Below, one piece after another: positions 1 through 11,150 of a stretch of 64,000 nucleotides of DNA; position 1 is the stretch's first letter; the number at the start of each line of letters is the position of its first letter. The position numbers were made by a program, and so were the translations under genes. A model generated the notes under the pieces. The model was not told the DNA's origin. It was given only the letters and a program-made list of their open reading frames with translations, and did not search any database. The stretch comes from Elysia crispata (lineage: Eukaryota > Mollusca > Gastropoda > Plakobranchidae): assembly GCA_033675545.1 (NCBI GenBank), contig JAWDGP010003957.1, forward strand, positions 348,501-412,500. The letters are read 5' to 3'.

Positions 1-326
1 AAGTTTGTGCTTTAGTAAAAGATAAGTACAAATTATTTTATGATCAAGAATTATAACTCATATTCTATGATAAAAAAATGTATTTTTTTCTTCAATGTGT
101 CATAGTGCTAGTTATTGTGCCCTGTTACATTGTTTTCACTCATAATTAACACAATCACAAAGCCAAATAAATTCAAATTCCATTTTCTTTAAAAAACTCA
201 CTATGTTGTCTTCCTTATTATGTTGATTAAATTGTAGTATATCAGTTTTATGTTTATTATGTAGTTGCATTCTTTAATTAACTCTATTACATGTACATAT
301 ATATATATTAATTAACCCTATTGCAT
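1..326. other. AT-rich intergenic DNA
   Basis: Low-complexity AT-rich sequence with scattered A and T runs and a short TATATATATA tract near 298. No reading frame, splice-bounded exon or repeat structure that I can support. Confidence 0.6.
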
Positions 327-520
327 ATTATGGGGGCGTGGATAGAGTAGTACATGTAGTAAGTTCGTCCGCCTCTCAGTCGGAGGGTCGGTGTCAGTAT
401 AATGTGACCGGCTGAGGCAGATGCCATGGTATCCTGGCTCTGTCCCTGGGTGTCAAGCCCTGAGATCACCGCAGTGTTGTAAACTGGGCTTGTAAAAATA
501 TCAGAACATATTAGATTATG
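327..520 (+). repeat. Probable tRNA-derived SINE fragment
   Basis: A compact GC-rich block in AT-rich DNA. It begins GGGGGCGTGGATAGAGTAG and continues through GTTCGTCCGCCTCTCAGTCG and GGAGGGTCGGTGTC. This looks like a degenerate tRNA-like head: an A-box-like TGGATAGAGTAG and a B-box-like GGGTCGGTGTC about 45 bp apart. A body rich in CTGGCTCTGTCCC and TGTCAAGCCC follows. The layout matches a Pol III-driven SINE, but I see no clean A-tail or target-site duplication. It could instead be another kind of dispersed non-coding repeat. Confidence 0.4.
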
Positions 521-544
521 TATACTCCAACACATAGAACTTTT

Positions 545-1455
545 TGACACTGCTACATATCTTGCTTTTTAGAATCAAAAGGTTTTAACTACACGTGTAC
601 TTTTTGACCCCAAAGACATTCAGCGATCTCTAGTGTCAAAAGGTTCTAACTGAATAAAGGGGATGCAATAAATCAAGTTTATAAATTCAAAATAATGAAA
701 CCAACAACTTTAATGTAACATTCATATACAATGAAAAGGCATGTTAAAAGATGAGGTGAATCCATTAATATTTAATAGCTTTTTAGAAACTCTAAACTTT
801 GACATCAATTTTCTCAAAACATCAAAAATGCAGATGGAACCTTTTGATTCTAAGCCCGCGTTATATCTCGACAGTCGGATGATACCTTAACAATTCAATT
901 AAACCAGAAAACCCAAAGGTTCATCTTGTGTTTCTTATTGATTGAATAAGTGCTACAATATATTAAATTTCTTTTACTGCTCCCTTATTTCTTTCCTCTC
1001 ACTCTTACCTTTCTTCTCTTAGCGCCCCGTCCTCCCACCCCAGCTCCTTCTCTCTCCCACCCCCACCCACACACCTTTATAAATTACTTCTAGTTCTTTG
1101 GATTTGATATTATACAAGATTTGAATTTTTGGCGTTGGTAGTCTTGTGTTTTTTTAACGTTCGCTAATCTTTTACCATAGCTTTAATGTTAATTTTTTCA
1201 AGTTCCAATTGCTAAATATTCTGACGCTCCAGAAAAGTTCAGGTTTTTTTTTTTTTTCTAATATTCCTTGAATCAAACCTGAACTTTACTGCTTGTGTAA
1301 AAATGTGACGAGAAAGGCTGTGAGTCCAATCAAAAATTTGTTCTCTTGCCCTAAAGAATCATGCAAAGAATGTAAAAAAATTTTTTAAAAAGGGCTAATT
1401 TTGGCCCTCATAATTCGAATAGATAGAGTAGTTTTGACAATTCCATCCAAAGACT
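545..1455. other. Intergenic DNA with one small perfect inverted repeat
   Basis: AT-rich DNA with a pyrimidine-rich patch at 1000-1075. A 13-bp perfect inverted repeat (AAAGTTCAGGTTT at 1234-1246 and its complement at 1275-1287) surrounds a T-rich spacer of 28 bp. It lies 170 bp upstream of the transposase pseudogene. It could be a remnant terminal or foldback sequence, but no partner copy exists at the far side of the pseudogene. Confidence 0.45.
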
Positions 1456-3891
1456 ATGTACCAGAAACAAGCTACAAGGTTAATATTCTCTGAGTCTGAG
1501 ATGAGATTTTTGGTAAGAACTCAATTAAAAAAAAATCCACTGCGTACGTGTCTGGAAAATGTGATATTTTATTATTTTAAAGCAACTTCAAATTGCATTT
1601 CAGAGGTCGGTGCTTATCCCGAGAACCGCAAACTAACTACAGCTGAGTTGGAGGATGTAAAGGATCACCTGACCATGAAAGTTCCGGCTTCCCTCATCGT
1701 GGAGCACCTCCGGAAAAAAATTAAGAGCTTGTGTACTACCTTATAACATACATTGTACTCAACATAAGAAAGAGAATGATACAAGAGGCCACACTAGGCC
1801 AGAACGAGGATCAGCAAACAAGCAATTTGTTCAACCGCATTAGGGAATCCGACCCTGGTATCACTGACCCAAATAAAGTTGCCCAGATCATCTTTTTACA
1901 AACGTCACTAATGCGGGCAACATTAAGCAAATATCCATCAGTTCTATATGTAGACACAACATATAAAATAAACACGAGATCTATGCCCCTTTTCTCAATA
2001 ATGTTAGTAAACGGCAATAGAAACGGACAGGTAGCTGGTTTCGGGTTGGTAATTAATGAGTGCTCAGAAACAATTACAAAATTGCTTCAAACACTTGTGG
2101 AATATAATGAATTCTGTAAAGAGGAGGTGAAAACTACTTTAATTGACAAGGATTTTGCAGAAGTGAATGCTGTCAAAAATGCTTTGCCAAACAGTGACAT
2201 TACATGTATTATTTTTTAATTTCATGTGAGGCAAGCTATTGACAGGAAATTAAAAGGCTTCACCAAGGAAGAATCATATAAAGTGAACAGAATAATTGAC
2301 CAAACGTTTTCGACCTCACATGAAGAGGAATACAAAGAATTGCTTGACATCTTGAAAAAGGAATGCCCCACATTCATACCGTATTTTGTAAGGAGTTGGC
2401 ATAGCTGTCGGAAGAACTGGGTCGGATGTTTTTTTCGCCATTATGTAATATTTGGGAACCTCACCACAAATTTTGTTGAGAGTCGTCATTCCAAAATGAA
2501 ATTAAGTGTTGGCAGAGACACATCAATTCCCTGTCATTTGGAAGAGATAGTAAAATTAAGTATTAAAATTAAAAAGCACTTCAAGGTTCAAGAGGTAAGA
2601 GCTAAATTGAAATTAAAAAAAGCATTGATCAGTAGCGAAGACTGATATAGCGCCAGTTCTGCGTGAGATTCAGGTAAACAGTTGCCCATTATGCTGCTGG
2701 TGTTATGAAAACGGAGCTGAAGAGGTCAATAAGTCAAATTCATCATCTTAATGGGAATACTGTGCTAGGGAGATGTGGAAAGTCTTACTCAGTGGATGAA
2801 AATTCGTGCACTTGTTTTGTTTGGCAATGTCAGAAGACTGTCTGCAGCCACATGTTTTCTTTCAGAAAGGCCAATGATGCAGCTTTGTTTTCTTTATCTG
2901 ATGTACCAAAACAGCATTTGTTGCAGAATTATTTGTCTGTTGGCTCTATTTCTGGAGGTGTTGGTAACATTTCTGTTTCAGCCGAGTCATCTCAACAAAA
3001 AAAAATCCCTGTCACAGAATGATAGATTCAGGAAAGCCCGAGATCTTCTGAACAATATATGTGAAATATTATCTGAGGCGAATGAGATTGATGAATTTGA
3101 ACACGAGTTAGATGTGTTTAAAGGCATTTTAGATACTTTCAAAGACAGGAAAAGAGTTTTTGGTTTACTCATGATTCTGAATATCTCACTACTGATCCAC
3201 ATTCTGCAAATTCTGCTATCTCACTTCTCAGTTATTCCTCCACCTCAGCTTCCAGTCAGCTCTGTTCCGTCTGTGTCTCAGTTTCAATCCGCTGAATCTG
3301 ACCCTTTTGTGTCTGCAGCACAAAATCCAGTCAGCTCTGATTTTTCTGTATCTGAGGTTCAATCAGTCGACTCTGTCAGCCCTCTTGTGTCTGTGTCACA
3401 AAACCCAGTCATCTCTGATTTTTCTGTATCTGAGGTTCAATCAGGCAGCTCCATTCCTTTCGTGGCTGCATCTGGGTCTCAACAACATGTCATTTCTATG
3501 TCTCTCCCTCTTGATTCTGCTGATCCTCCTTGTTCGTCGTTGGCACCTTATAATTTTTCAGATTCAGACACAGATGAAACTTTTTTCTTGCCAGTAAAGA
3601 TGAAGAAGGGTAAGGGAGGTTCCAAGGGAACAAAAAAAGTCTCGGCTTACGAAAAGAAGGAAGATAAATTTTCAAGAAACTAAAGAACAGCTTCAAAGTA
3701 AGATACTAAGTGCGATATTGTTAGAGCCTGTCCTCATCCCAACCATATTGGTAAAAGGAATCTACATTGATGAGACGATAATTAAGGACTCTGTGACTTT
3801 AGATTTTCCTTTTGATGAGAATATAGTTGCTGATTTTTTTACTATGAGTGGTTGGAGAAAGTTTTCTTCATTGCTGATGCAAAGAATGTAA
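1456..3891 (+). pseudogene. Decayed MULE/ZSWIM-type transposase-derived gene
   Basis: The translation is split over several plus-strand segments: 1456-1746, 1731-2219, 2226-2645, 2705-3022, the 3' part of the 2775-3683 frame, and a last piece ending with a stop at 3889-3891. In order I see an N-terminal segment (GAYPENRKLTTAELEDVK), a MULE-like catalytic core (YVDTTYKIN with the first Asp, TTLIDKDFAEVNAV with the second, TNFVESRHSKMK with a candidate Glu), and a SWIM zinc finger (CxC at CTCF, then CSH, in the 2705-3022 frame). A Ser/Pro/Val-rich region and a basic Lys/Gly stretch follow. This arrangement is known from ZSWIM3-like proteins and MULE transposases. Frame breaks near 1735, a stop at 2217-2219, a break at 2645-2705, a slip in the A-run near 2998 and another near 3670 make it non-functional. 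No terminal inverted repeats were found, so it could be a dead transposon or a dead domesticated gene. Confidence 0.75.
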
Positions 3892-5180
3892 TGGAAATGT
3901 GTTTTTGCTAGTTTTAAATTAAAATTGAAAGTGTGAGACATTAGAATTAGTTTAGTGGTTGGAGAAAGTTTTTTTTTTATTTTGAATACTGCAAGATTGT
4001 GTCAGTACTTGCTCAATTTTATATCAATAGTTTTATTTGTGATGACTATGTTGGGTGTCATACATTGCTGTTTTGGTTAAATGAATGGATTTTTGCTTAT
4101 CTGTGTATTGGAGGTAATTTTGTGGTACATGTAGTTTTTTAAGATAAAATTATGTTGATTTGTTTTTTTTAAAAAGTCATACAATAAAGCTCTGATCAAA
4201 TTTAGGCAAGGGTATTTACTGTTCAAATGATTCAGACGGTTAAAGACTCAGTGCCCATAGAATTTGGTTTTGATGAGAATTTAGAGACGGATTTTCCAAT
4301 ATGAATGGTTTGAGAAAGGTTACAATTCAATATTGAATTAAACTTTATAATAAAATACCTCCTAAGTATATTGATCTCTTATTATGCTTTCGTGTTAAGG
4401 AATAAGTTTATGGCGATGCCATGAAGTGTTATGCATGAAAATAGATTCTTAAAAATAAGTTTATTCCGTATAATGTATTTGTTTGTGAGGTACATAAGTT
4501 GTCATACATAATTATATATTTTTTTTCTCCATTGCTTAATCAGTGGTTCCCTTCAATTTCGTATGATTTTATATGTAGGCTTAATGCTTTGGAATTTAAA
4601 ATGAAAAAAATAATTTTAATTAAATGGATGTCTTTTAAAAGCAATTTTAATCAGTCAAGCTAGAAAAAAAAAATCTAGACCTGATAGTTTTTTTTTTCAT
4701 ATCTCTCGTTATAAATCATATCTTTTGAAACTAGCTTACTGATGTAGGCTGTAATACTTTTCTTTCAATTATGCAATCTCCATTCATTCTTTTTATAGGT
4801 GTTTACCCTTTTTAATGAAATTCATACATGTAATGATGTATGTATGTACATATTTCTGCTTTGATGTAAGCATATTGTTTCTGAAAATAAACAATGTTTT
4901 CCTTTTTGAATTTTAAATTATGGTTTTCTTTGGGTGTTCAGTTATTATAATGTTTAAATGATTCTTTGAGGGTGTTTGAGAGATAATAACAATGAAAATG
5001 GGTGTCTAAAATTATTGTTAGAAGTGCAGAGGTAGTGATCATTAAAAAAAAATAAGTATTTAAAGGGTGCCAGTTGATCCTGCTAGAGTGCAGACTATAC
5101 AAATTATAGCGTGGTTTGGTAATGATGTATTTTACATGAAGTTGGGAATAACAAATCAATTTGAATTGCATACTTCAGTG
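3892..5180. other. AT-rich DNA with a duplicated fragment of the pseudogene tail
   Basis: Mostly AT-rich non-coding DNA. At 4238-4322 a stretch resembles the last coding part of the upstream pseudogene at about 3778-3862 (shared TTTGATGAGAAT and ATGAGTGGTT/ATGAATGGTT landmarks, offset about 460 bp). The motif GTTGGAGAAAGTTTT also recurs at about 3958. This indicates local duplication of the 3' end. No open frame is kept. Confidence 0.5.
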
Positions 5181-5740
5181 TGCTACTCATGCCCATGGAC
5201 AATCTAGGCAGACAACTGGTACCCCAGACCTGCCACATGTGACCCACATAATTATGATCTAAGCAAGGAGTTTAAATTAGTGGTATCGTACCGCAGATAT
5301 GCCACTGGGGACCCATGAATGATCAAAGCAAATTACTAGTAGTGGTAGTGAACCACAGATATGCCACTAATGGCCTATGAACAGTCTAAGCAAATTACTG
5401 GTAGCAAACCACAGATATGCCACTGGTGGCCCATGAATAGTCCCACATGCAAATGACTGGTACCTTAGATTAGATATGCTTCTGATGCCCCATTAAACTT
5501 ATCCTAAACATGTAAACCCCAGTGGTGGCCGATACTATAAGCTAGGCTTTTACTCTACAAAGGTTGCTGGTAGCCCATGGATAGTCTAAGTAAGGCTTTT
5601 ACTCTAGATACGCCATTGGTGGCCCATGGATAGTCTAACAAGGACTTTAACTCTAGATAGGCCACTGGTGGCCCATGGATAACCAGCAAAGGGCTTTTAC
5701 TCTAGATAGGCCACTGGTGGCCCATGGATAGCCAGCCTAA
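5180..5740. repeat. Diverged tandem array, units of about 49-65 bp
   Basis: At least seven degenerate units share a GCCACTGGTGGCCCATGGAT core. The two clearest cores start at 5661 and 5710 (49 bp apart); earlier, more diverged ones lie near 5300, 5360, 5417 and 5560-5630. The units also share TAGTCTAAGCAA and TTTTACTCTAGATA links. Divergence falls from left to right, and the most alike units sit next to the LTR that starts at 5748. No coding potential. Confidence 0.8.
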
Positions 5741-5747
5741 ATTATTA

Positions 5748-6476
5748 TGTAGCCTCGCCTACCGGGGAGAGCGGCGAGTTCTGAAGCGATGATCCCTGCT
5801 CCCATCTACTCGCCAATAATGAAAATAGTACAATTCTACTGTGTAACGCATTGTACTATAAGTTGATCTATTCATTTCCTCACCCTTTTCTAGTGCGTAA
5901 CTTTTGGGTAGCGGATCGGCTAGATCTATGTACATTATCTTGTTTGGTTGCATAACGTTTGTATTTCAAGCCTAAGAATTTAGTTTTGTTTATTGAACAC
6001 AGCCTGCATTTATATGGTCAAGATTCTTCTCGAATCTCCGACTTAGTTCTAGCATTGTAATGATCTCGTCACCCCTTGTTTACCTTTGTTTTGATTGGTT
6101 GCTAATTGCTAATGACGTGTACCGAGAATGTTCTCTTATGATTTATGTAATTCCTTTTCTCGATGATTCGACGAGATTTTGTATAAATAAGAATCCAAAT
6201 TATATTTAGTCAGTCAACAACATTGAGTCTACAGTGAGTCAACATCATAGAGTTTATAGTGAGTCGACATTGAGTCTACATTGAATGATTAATGAGTCAA
6301 CCTACAGATATTGTGCAGTCTAGCTCTTGTGTTGGATTAAACAGTTTGCGATTGTTACTTGCGGACTTCGGACTTATTTTCTACGGACGAGTCGTGTGAT
6401 TGGCTGTGTATATTTTTAATACCCCTAGACAAACAGAGCCTAACAGATTACCCATCATCATCACAAATCTGTTACA
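5748..6476 (+). repeat. 5' LTR of retrotransposon 1
   Basis: A segment bounded by TGTA at 5748 and TACA at 6476, immediately followed (one base apart) by a primer-binding site. It holds a TATA-like TATAAATA at 6182-6189, followed by a run of GTGAGTCAACAT-type short repeats (about 6212-6300), as expected around a U3/R boundary. An ATTAAA signal lies near 6336. I found no second copy in the window, so the LTR call rests on the terminal dinucleotides, the primer site and the downstream gag, not on an LTR pair. Confidence 0.7.
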
Positions 6477-6477
6477 C

Positions 6478-6495
6478 TGGGGGCTCGTCCGGTAT
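6478..6495 (+). promoter_or_regulatory. Primer-binding site, tRNA-Pro type
   Basis: TGGGGGCTCGTCCGGTAT lies one base after the LTR end. It differs at one position from the well-known proline-tRNA primer site used by gammaretroviruses, which ends GGGAT. This supports reverse-transcription priming by the 3' end of tRNA-Pro. Confidence 0.75.
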
Positions 6496-6766
6496 TGAAT
6501 CTACAAGTTCGGCGCATCGGAGAATATATAGATCTAGAGATCTAGATTAGTCCAGCGTAGAACTAGATCTAGATTACCAACCTTCGTCGGCTAATATCTG
6601 GTACAAGCGCTTTGCTTGCCTCATTCGTCAGATCTAAAGTTAGATCTAGAGTCAAAGTCGCTCAAAGCCAGCAGTGTGTTCTGCGTAAACCGTGTCGTGC
6701 GTTTTTGCGCGAGTATACGAAGCGTCTCTATTTTCATATAGCACTCTCAGCTGGTAAAGCTCCATA

Positions 6767-7780
6767 ATGTCGTCCATTCAAGAAATTAAAGAGATTGCTG
6801 AGGAACTGCAGTTACGAGGAGATGAAAAGAAAAATTTTATTATTGAACAAATGGATAAATTGCGCAGATTACAAGCTGAGAGTGAGAAGGAAAAGGAAGA
6901 GCGAGAAGCTAAACTTCAAGCTGAAAAGGAAGAGCGAGAAGCTAAACTTCAAGCTGAGAAAGAAGAGAGAGAAGCTAAACTACAAGCTGAAGAGAGGTTA
7001 AAGATGGAGGAAATGAGGACACAGTTAGAGTTGGCAAAGATACAAGCACAGGCAAGTCAGCAAAGTGAACACAACCTTACATCAGGCAGCACAAGATCGG
7101 TCCATGAAGGAGAGAATTCTAAATTCAAGATGCCTAAATTACCGGCTTTTGTGGACAGAAAGGATGACCTTGATTCTTGGCTACTTCGGTTTGAGCGATT
7201 CGCTACCACAAGTGGATGGTCCAAGGAAAGCTGGTGCACACCATTATCAGCACTGCTGACAGGAAGAGCGTTAGAAGCGTTTTGTCGTCTCTCAGAGACC
7301 GAGGCCACAGATTATGACCGTGTCAAGGAAGTCCTACAAAAGAGATATAACCTGACAGAAGACGGATATAGGCAGCGATTCCGCACTTGTTCACCAGAAG
7401 AGGGAGAGAACCCCAGCATGTTCATCGTCCGCCTCAAGACATACTTAGAGCGATGGATGAAACTGGCGGAAGCACCACAGACATATGAGGCTCTCAGGGA
7501 CCTGTTTGTGAAAGAACAATTCCTAGACTCAAGTCCGGCTGATTTGTCTACATACCTGCGAGAAAGGAGACTAGCTGACCTTGAGGAAGTGGCGAGGTCC
7601 GCTGAACTGTTCCTCACGGCCCGCAAGAGACAGCTGAGCGACCGAGCGAGGCAAGGCATTACTCATGAGCAAAACAAGCCTTCCATTTCCAAGAAGGAAG
7701 AGACCATTTGTCACATTTGTAGGAAGCCTGGTAACTCTACACAGAATTGTAGGAATAAAGCTTTACAAGTTCAACTGTAA
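6767..7780 (+). CDS. Gag polyprotein with coiled coil, SCAN-like capsid and degenerate zinc knuckle
   Basis: Intact 337-residue frame from an ATG. Residues 1-120 form a highly charged coiled coil containing a three-fold tandem 11-residue repeat (EKEEREAKLQA, about residues 42-76). Residues 125-285 match a SCAN/gag capsid fold: LDSWLLRFERFA, YRQRFRTCSPEEGENPSMFI, an LERWM helix and LRDLFVKEQFL. Near the C-terminus is a zinc-knuckle-like CHICRKPGNSTQNC. The usual His of CxxCxxxGHxxxxC is Asn here, so zinc binding is probably lost. The frame stops soon after, where a gag-pol product would normally continue. As a structural protein it would form the retrotransposon particle. Confidence 0.85.
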   Translation: MSSIQEIKEIAEELQLRGDEKKNFIIEQMDKLRRLQAESEKEKEEREAKLQAEKEEREAKLQAEKEEREAKLQAEERLKMEEMRTQLELAKIQAQASQQSEHNLTSGSTRSVHEGENSKFKMPKLPAFVDRKDDLDSWLLRFERFATTSGWSKESWCTPLSALLTGRALEAFCRLSETEATDYDRVKEVLQKRYNLTEDGYRQRFRTCSPEEGENPSMFIVRLKTYLERWMKLAEAPQTYEALRDLFVKEQFLDSSPADLSTYLRERRLADLEEVARSAELFLTARKRQLSDRARQGITHEQNKPSISKKEETICHICRKPGNSTQNCRNKALQVQL

Positions 7781-7916
7781 GAGTGACGGAAGTCATTGGA
7801 AATAATAATATAGAAAAACATTATCTATGATCACAATAAAATCAATACAAAATTATATATTATATTGGAAACAATTATCATAGGGAACTCTGAGGAGCCA
7901 ACGCAACCGCAATGCT

Positions 7917-8305
<389 letters not shown>

Positions 8306-9467
8306 CTACTTCTGCTGTTGCTGCTGCTACTACTTCCACTACTAACAGCATCATTAATTCTATTTTTTTTCTTTTTCAACAGTTTCAATTTATAGGGTCA
8401 TACTAGAGAGATCCAGAGCTCATGAAGTGTGAAGAAGAAATATTATGTCTGTCGGTATGTTACGAGATGGTAATTTGAAGTTACTGACACACGTATGTGA
8501 TTAATACCAGGACAGAAGAGCAAACAAAAGATCTAAACAGCGGTGATTTTGCCACATGGCCCTTCCCTTCTTCCTAACTTGTCTCTACGCCAACTTCAGA
8601 AAGTCCTGACAAGCAGGAATGACCACAGCCCTCAGTCTCCTCCCAATCAGGTGGGCTGCAGCTAAAGAAAGTGTTGCCTGGAAAGTAACATTATTGGCTG
8701 ATTTCTGTAATATCATTACACCAAACCAATTGAGTTACTGTTCAATCAGAGCCTCGTATTACTCTGAAGCCGAATAAAAAGAGGAGGGGTTAAATGAGAT
8801 AGAAACAAAGGCATGAGTTGAGAGCGTGATGTGTGGGTGTGTATGCAGGGTATCAGCTGTTGGGGTTTTATGATGAGCTGTCACTGTGTATCCAATGGTA
8901 GGAAAGCATAGTCTGTCGCTCAGAGCTGCTGACAGTTCTATGACCTTTTATCTTGATGTCTCATAAGTTGTTTGAAACAATCGATAAAATAAAAATTTTA
9001 GTTTTACTTTGAAAATTAAAGAAGTGAAAGGAATAGGGAGAAGGAAGACGGGCGGAGATGGGGGAGAAGGAGGGAGGGTGGAGTAGATGTATCAAATCTC
9101 GTGCAATGTTATGGCATAATACAGCAAGGAATGGACCTTTGGTTAAGCCATTGTTAAAAAAATATCAAAGATTAAAAACACTAATATATATAAATAAATG
9201 ACTTCAACTTTCTCGTCTTTGGGAAATTTGAAGAAACTCAAGTTAGATCTTTTTTTACGTTGAATTGGAACAATTTTTAGCGGAACAACATTGAAACTTA
9301 ACAATGACAGGTGACATTGTTCTTTATGAAAATATACACACGGCTAACCTCAGCGCTCAGGTGAGTCAGACAGTCGGATCCTCGGTACGCGGTCGGAACC
9401 GATTCCACTGCCCCGGATAGCGCGCGAACGACTTTCTGTCTCTGGTCGCTCAAAGACTATCTAATGT
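8306..9467. other. Non-coding intergenic DNA
   Basis: Mixed-composition DNA without a supported gene. A purine-rich patch (9025-9085) and a GC-rich patch (9350-9450, with GGTACGCGGTCGGAACCG) are present. No exon could be recognised. Confidence 0.5.
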
Positions 9468-9642
9468 CTGGAGTGTCCAAACTTTTTAGATAGAGGGCTA
9501 TAATTTGGCGACATGGAAATCTGTGGGGGCGGACTTTTCAGCCTGACATTCTTTGAACTATTAAATATTATTGAATTTAGCACAATGGCCAGTGTATACA
9601 TGTACATATAATTATGACACGGGCCGCATTTGAACATGGCTG
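9468..9642. mobile_element. Candidate hAT-like MITE, about 175 bp
   Basis: The left end CTGGAGTGTCCAAACTTTTT and the right end (read in reverse) CAGCCATGTTCAAATG resemble each other and the CAG...CCAAACTTTTT...GGGCC ends common in hAT-type MITEs. Internal GAGGGCTATAATTTGG and CACGGGCCGCATTTG fit that class. The flanks TCTAATGT and TTCTATGT could be a diverged 8-bp target duplication. No coding capacity. Confidence 0.4.
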
Positions 9643-9861
9643 TTCTATGTTAAGATGTTCTAATAATAGCACTAGATACCACGGCGTATGGCAAATCGGT
9701 ATCGTGGCATCTTCTTTTAAGGGGTTCAGATACTGTTAGTGTTAGGCGGCAGCTGGACAGCCTGTTGGCTATTTTAAGATTACGCCTTCGGATGGGCGGA
9801 ACTCGACGAGAGACTGGCGTAAACCAACGCTTAGTAGGTTTACTATATAAATACAAGCATA

Positions 9862-10022
9862 TGTCATATAATGTCCATCTCACTATCGATACTTCTGTAA
9901 AGCCTACATTTATGTAATCGCAACAGTTGATATTAAACATGGCTACCAGCAAGTCGAACCTTACTCGTTGACTACGTTCTGTGCCTATTCGCACGTGTCT
10001 ATTGTAACCTAATGTCATATCA
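9862..10022 (+). repeat. 5' LTR of element 2, 161 bp
   Basis: Starts TGTCATATAATGTCC and ends GTCATATCA. It matches 14707-14878 with few substitutions but lacks an 11-bp segment present in the 3' LTR. The unusually short LTR is typical of some invertebrate Gypsy lineages. Confidence 0.92.
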
Positions 10023-10034
10023 TGGTGTCAGATA
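10023..10034 (+). promoter_or_regulatory. Probable primer-binding site of element 2
   Basis: TGGTGTCAGATA directly follows the LTR end. TGG at this point is the expected complement of a tRNA CCA end. The TGGTRTCAGA core resembles initiator-Met-type sites, but the match is too short to name the tRNA firmly. Confidence 0.5.
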
Positions 10035-10358
10035 TATTTAATGCTCACGCTTACAAGTTTATTCGCTGTGGTAAGTCTTGAATACTAAGAATTAAGTCTG
10101 ATTCTAAACGTAATTTGTTATATAACCAACGCGCAAGCGAGAAGACAAAACGCCCAAGGCTAGGTCTACGGTTATTGTCGGCAGCTTTGCGTTGTTTTCA
10201 GTACATGTACGCAGCGATACCGGTCTGCTACTGGACTCGTCGGTCTGCTCTTTCTTGTAATCGAGTACAAATTTTACGCTTCACCACCCAGATTTTTTTT
10301 TACCTTAACCAGCAGCTAGCTTTGCCCAGATTTAGCAGTTTCGGCCACAACAAAAAGA

Positions 10359-11150
10359 ATGTCGAAGCTAAAGCCTCCTGAAGAGTTAGCATTTAGTGAT
10401 GCACATGCGTTAGCAGATCAGTGGCGCATGTGGTCTCAAGAAATGCGCCTCTACCTCGGTCTGGCCATGGGAAAGAGCACTGAAAAAGAAAAATGCGCTG
10501 CCTTTTTGTACATACTCGGCAGGAAAGGTAGAGAGATTTACAACACGTGGACAATAGAAGAAACTGACCAAGACAAAATTGAAGTGCTTTTCAACAAATT
10601 CGACACCTTTTGTAAACCAAAATACAACGTGACATTGGAGAGGTACAAATTTAATACCAGGATCCAGCAAGAACATGAAACACTGGATGAATTTGTCACT
10701 GAACTTACGCGACTGGCTAAGCAGTGCAAATTTGAGAACCTGGAGGAAGACATGATTCGTTACAGAATAGTAGTTGGAATCAGAAGACCTGAGGTTAAAG
10801 ACAGACTTCTGAGAGAAGCAGATTTGACGTTAGAAAAAGCCATGAGCATCTGCAGGGCCGATGAATAATCAAGAAAAGGACTGAACCTGATCAACACCAC
10901 AGACTCCGCAGCAAAAACTCACGTACCGGTACATTTCATAAAGAAAGGGCCAAAGAAAAACCACACAACAGAAAGGGGACAAAGAGGACAAAACCCAGGT
11001 CCCAGGCCAGAAAAAGGAAATAAACGGCGATGCCCAAAATGTGGGCTGATCCATGAACCAAGAAAGTGCCCAGCCTAAGGAAAGTCATGCAACAAGTGCC
11101 ACAAAATGAACCATTATGCAAAGATGTGCAGAACAGTTCAAAAGAACGTG
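10359..11150 (+). pseudogene. Gag of element 2 (capsid plus two zinc knuckles, two stops)
   Basis: The capsid part runs from an ATG at 10359 to a TAA at 10866-10868: 169 residues with the retrotransposon gag landmarks WRMWSQEMRLYLG, ERYKFNTRIQ, LDEFVTELTRLAKQC and IVVGIRRPEVKDRLL. The same frame continues past the stop through a basic region into two adjacent CCHC-like knuckles (CPKCGLIHEPRKC and CNKCHKMNHYAKMC), separated by a second TAA at 11076-11078. Capsid assembly and RNA packaging are the known roles. Confidence 0.85.

Larger units (their letters stand above)
5748..7790 (+). mobile_element. 3'-truncated LTR retrotransposon with SCAN-like gag
   Basis: The order is a putative 5' LTR, a tRNA-Pro-type primer-binding site, a leader of about 270 bp and a gag frame. 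Similarity ends just after gag; there is no protease, polymerase or 3' LTR before the CTA microsatellite at about 7917. The element was therefore truncated at its 3' side, possibly by rearrangement at the microsatellite. The SCAN-like capsid suggests the Gmr1-like Ty3/Gypsy relatives from which vertebrate SCAN domains were derived. The family placement is an inference because pol is missing. Confidence 0.7.

Noticed and set aside
308..550. 80-residue minus-strand frame
   Set aside because: Coincides with the SINE-like GC-rich block and has no protein domain; more likely non-coding repeat.
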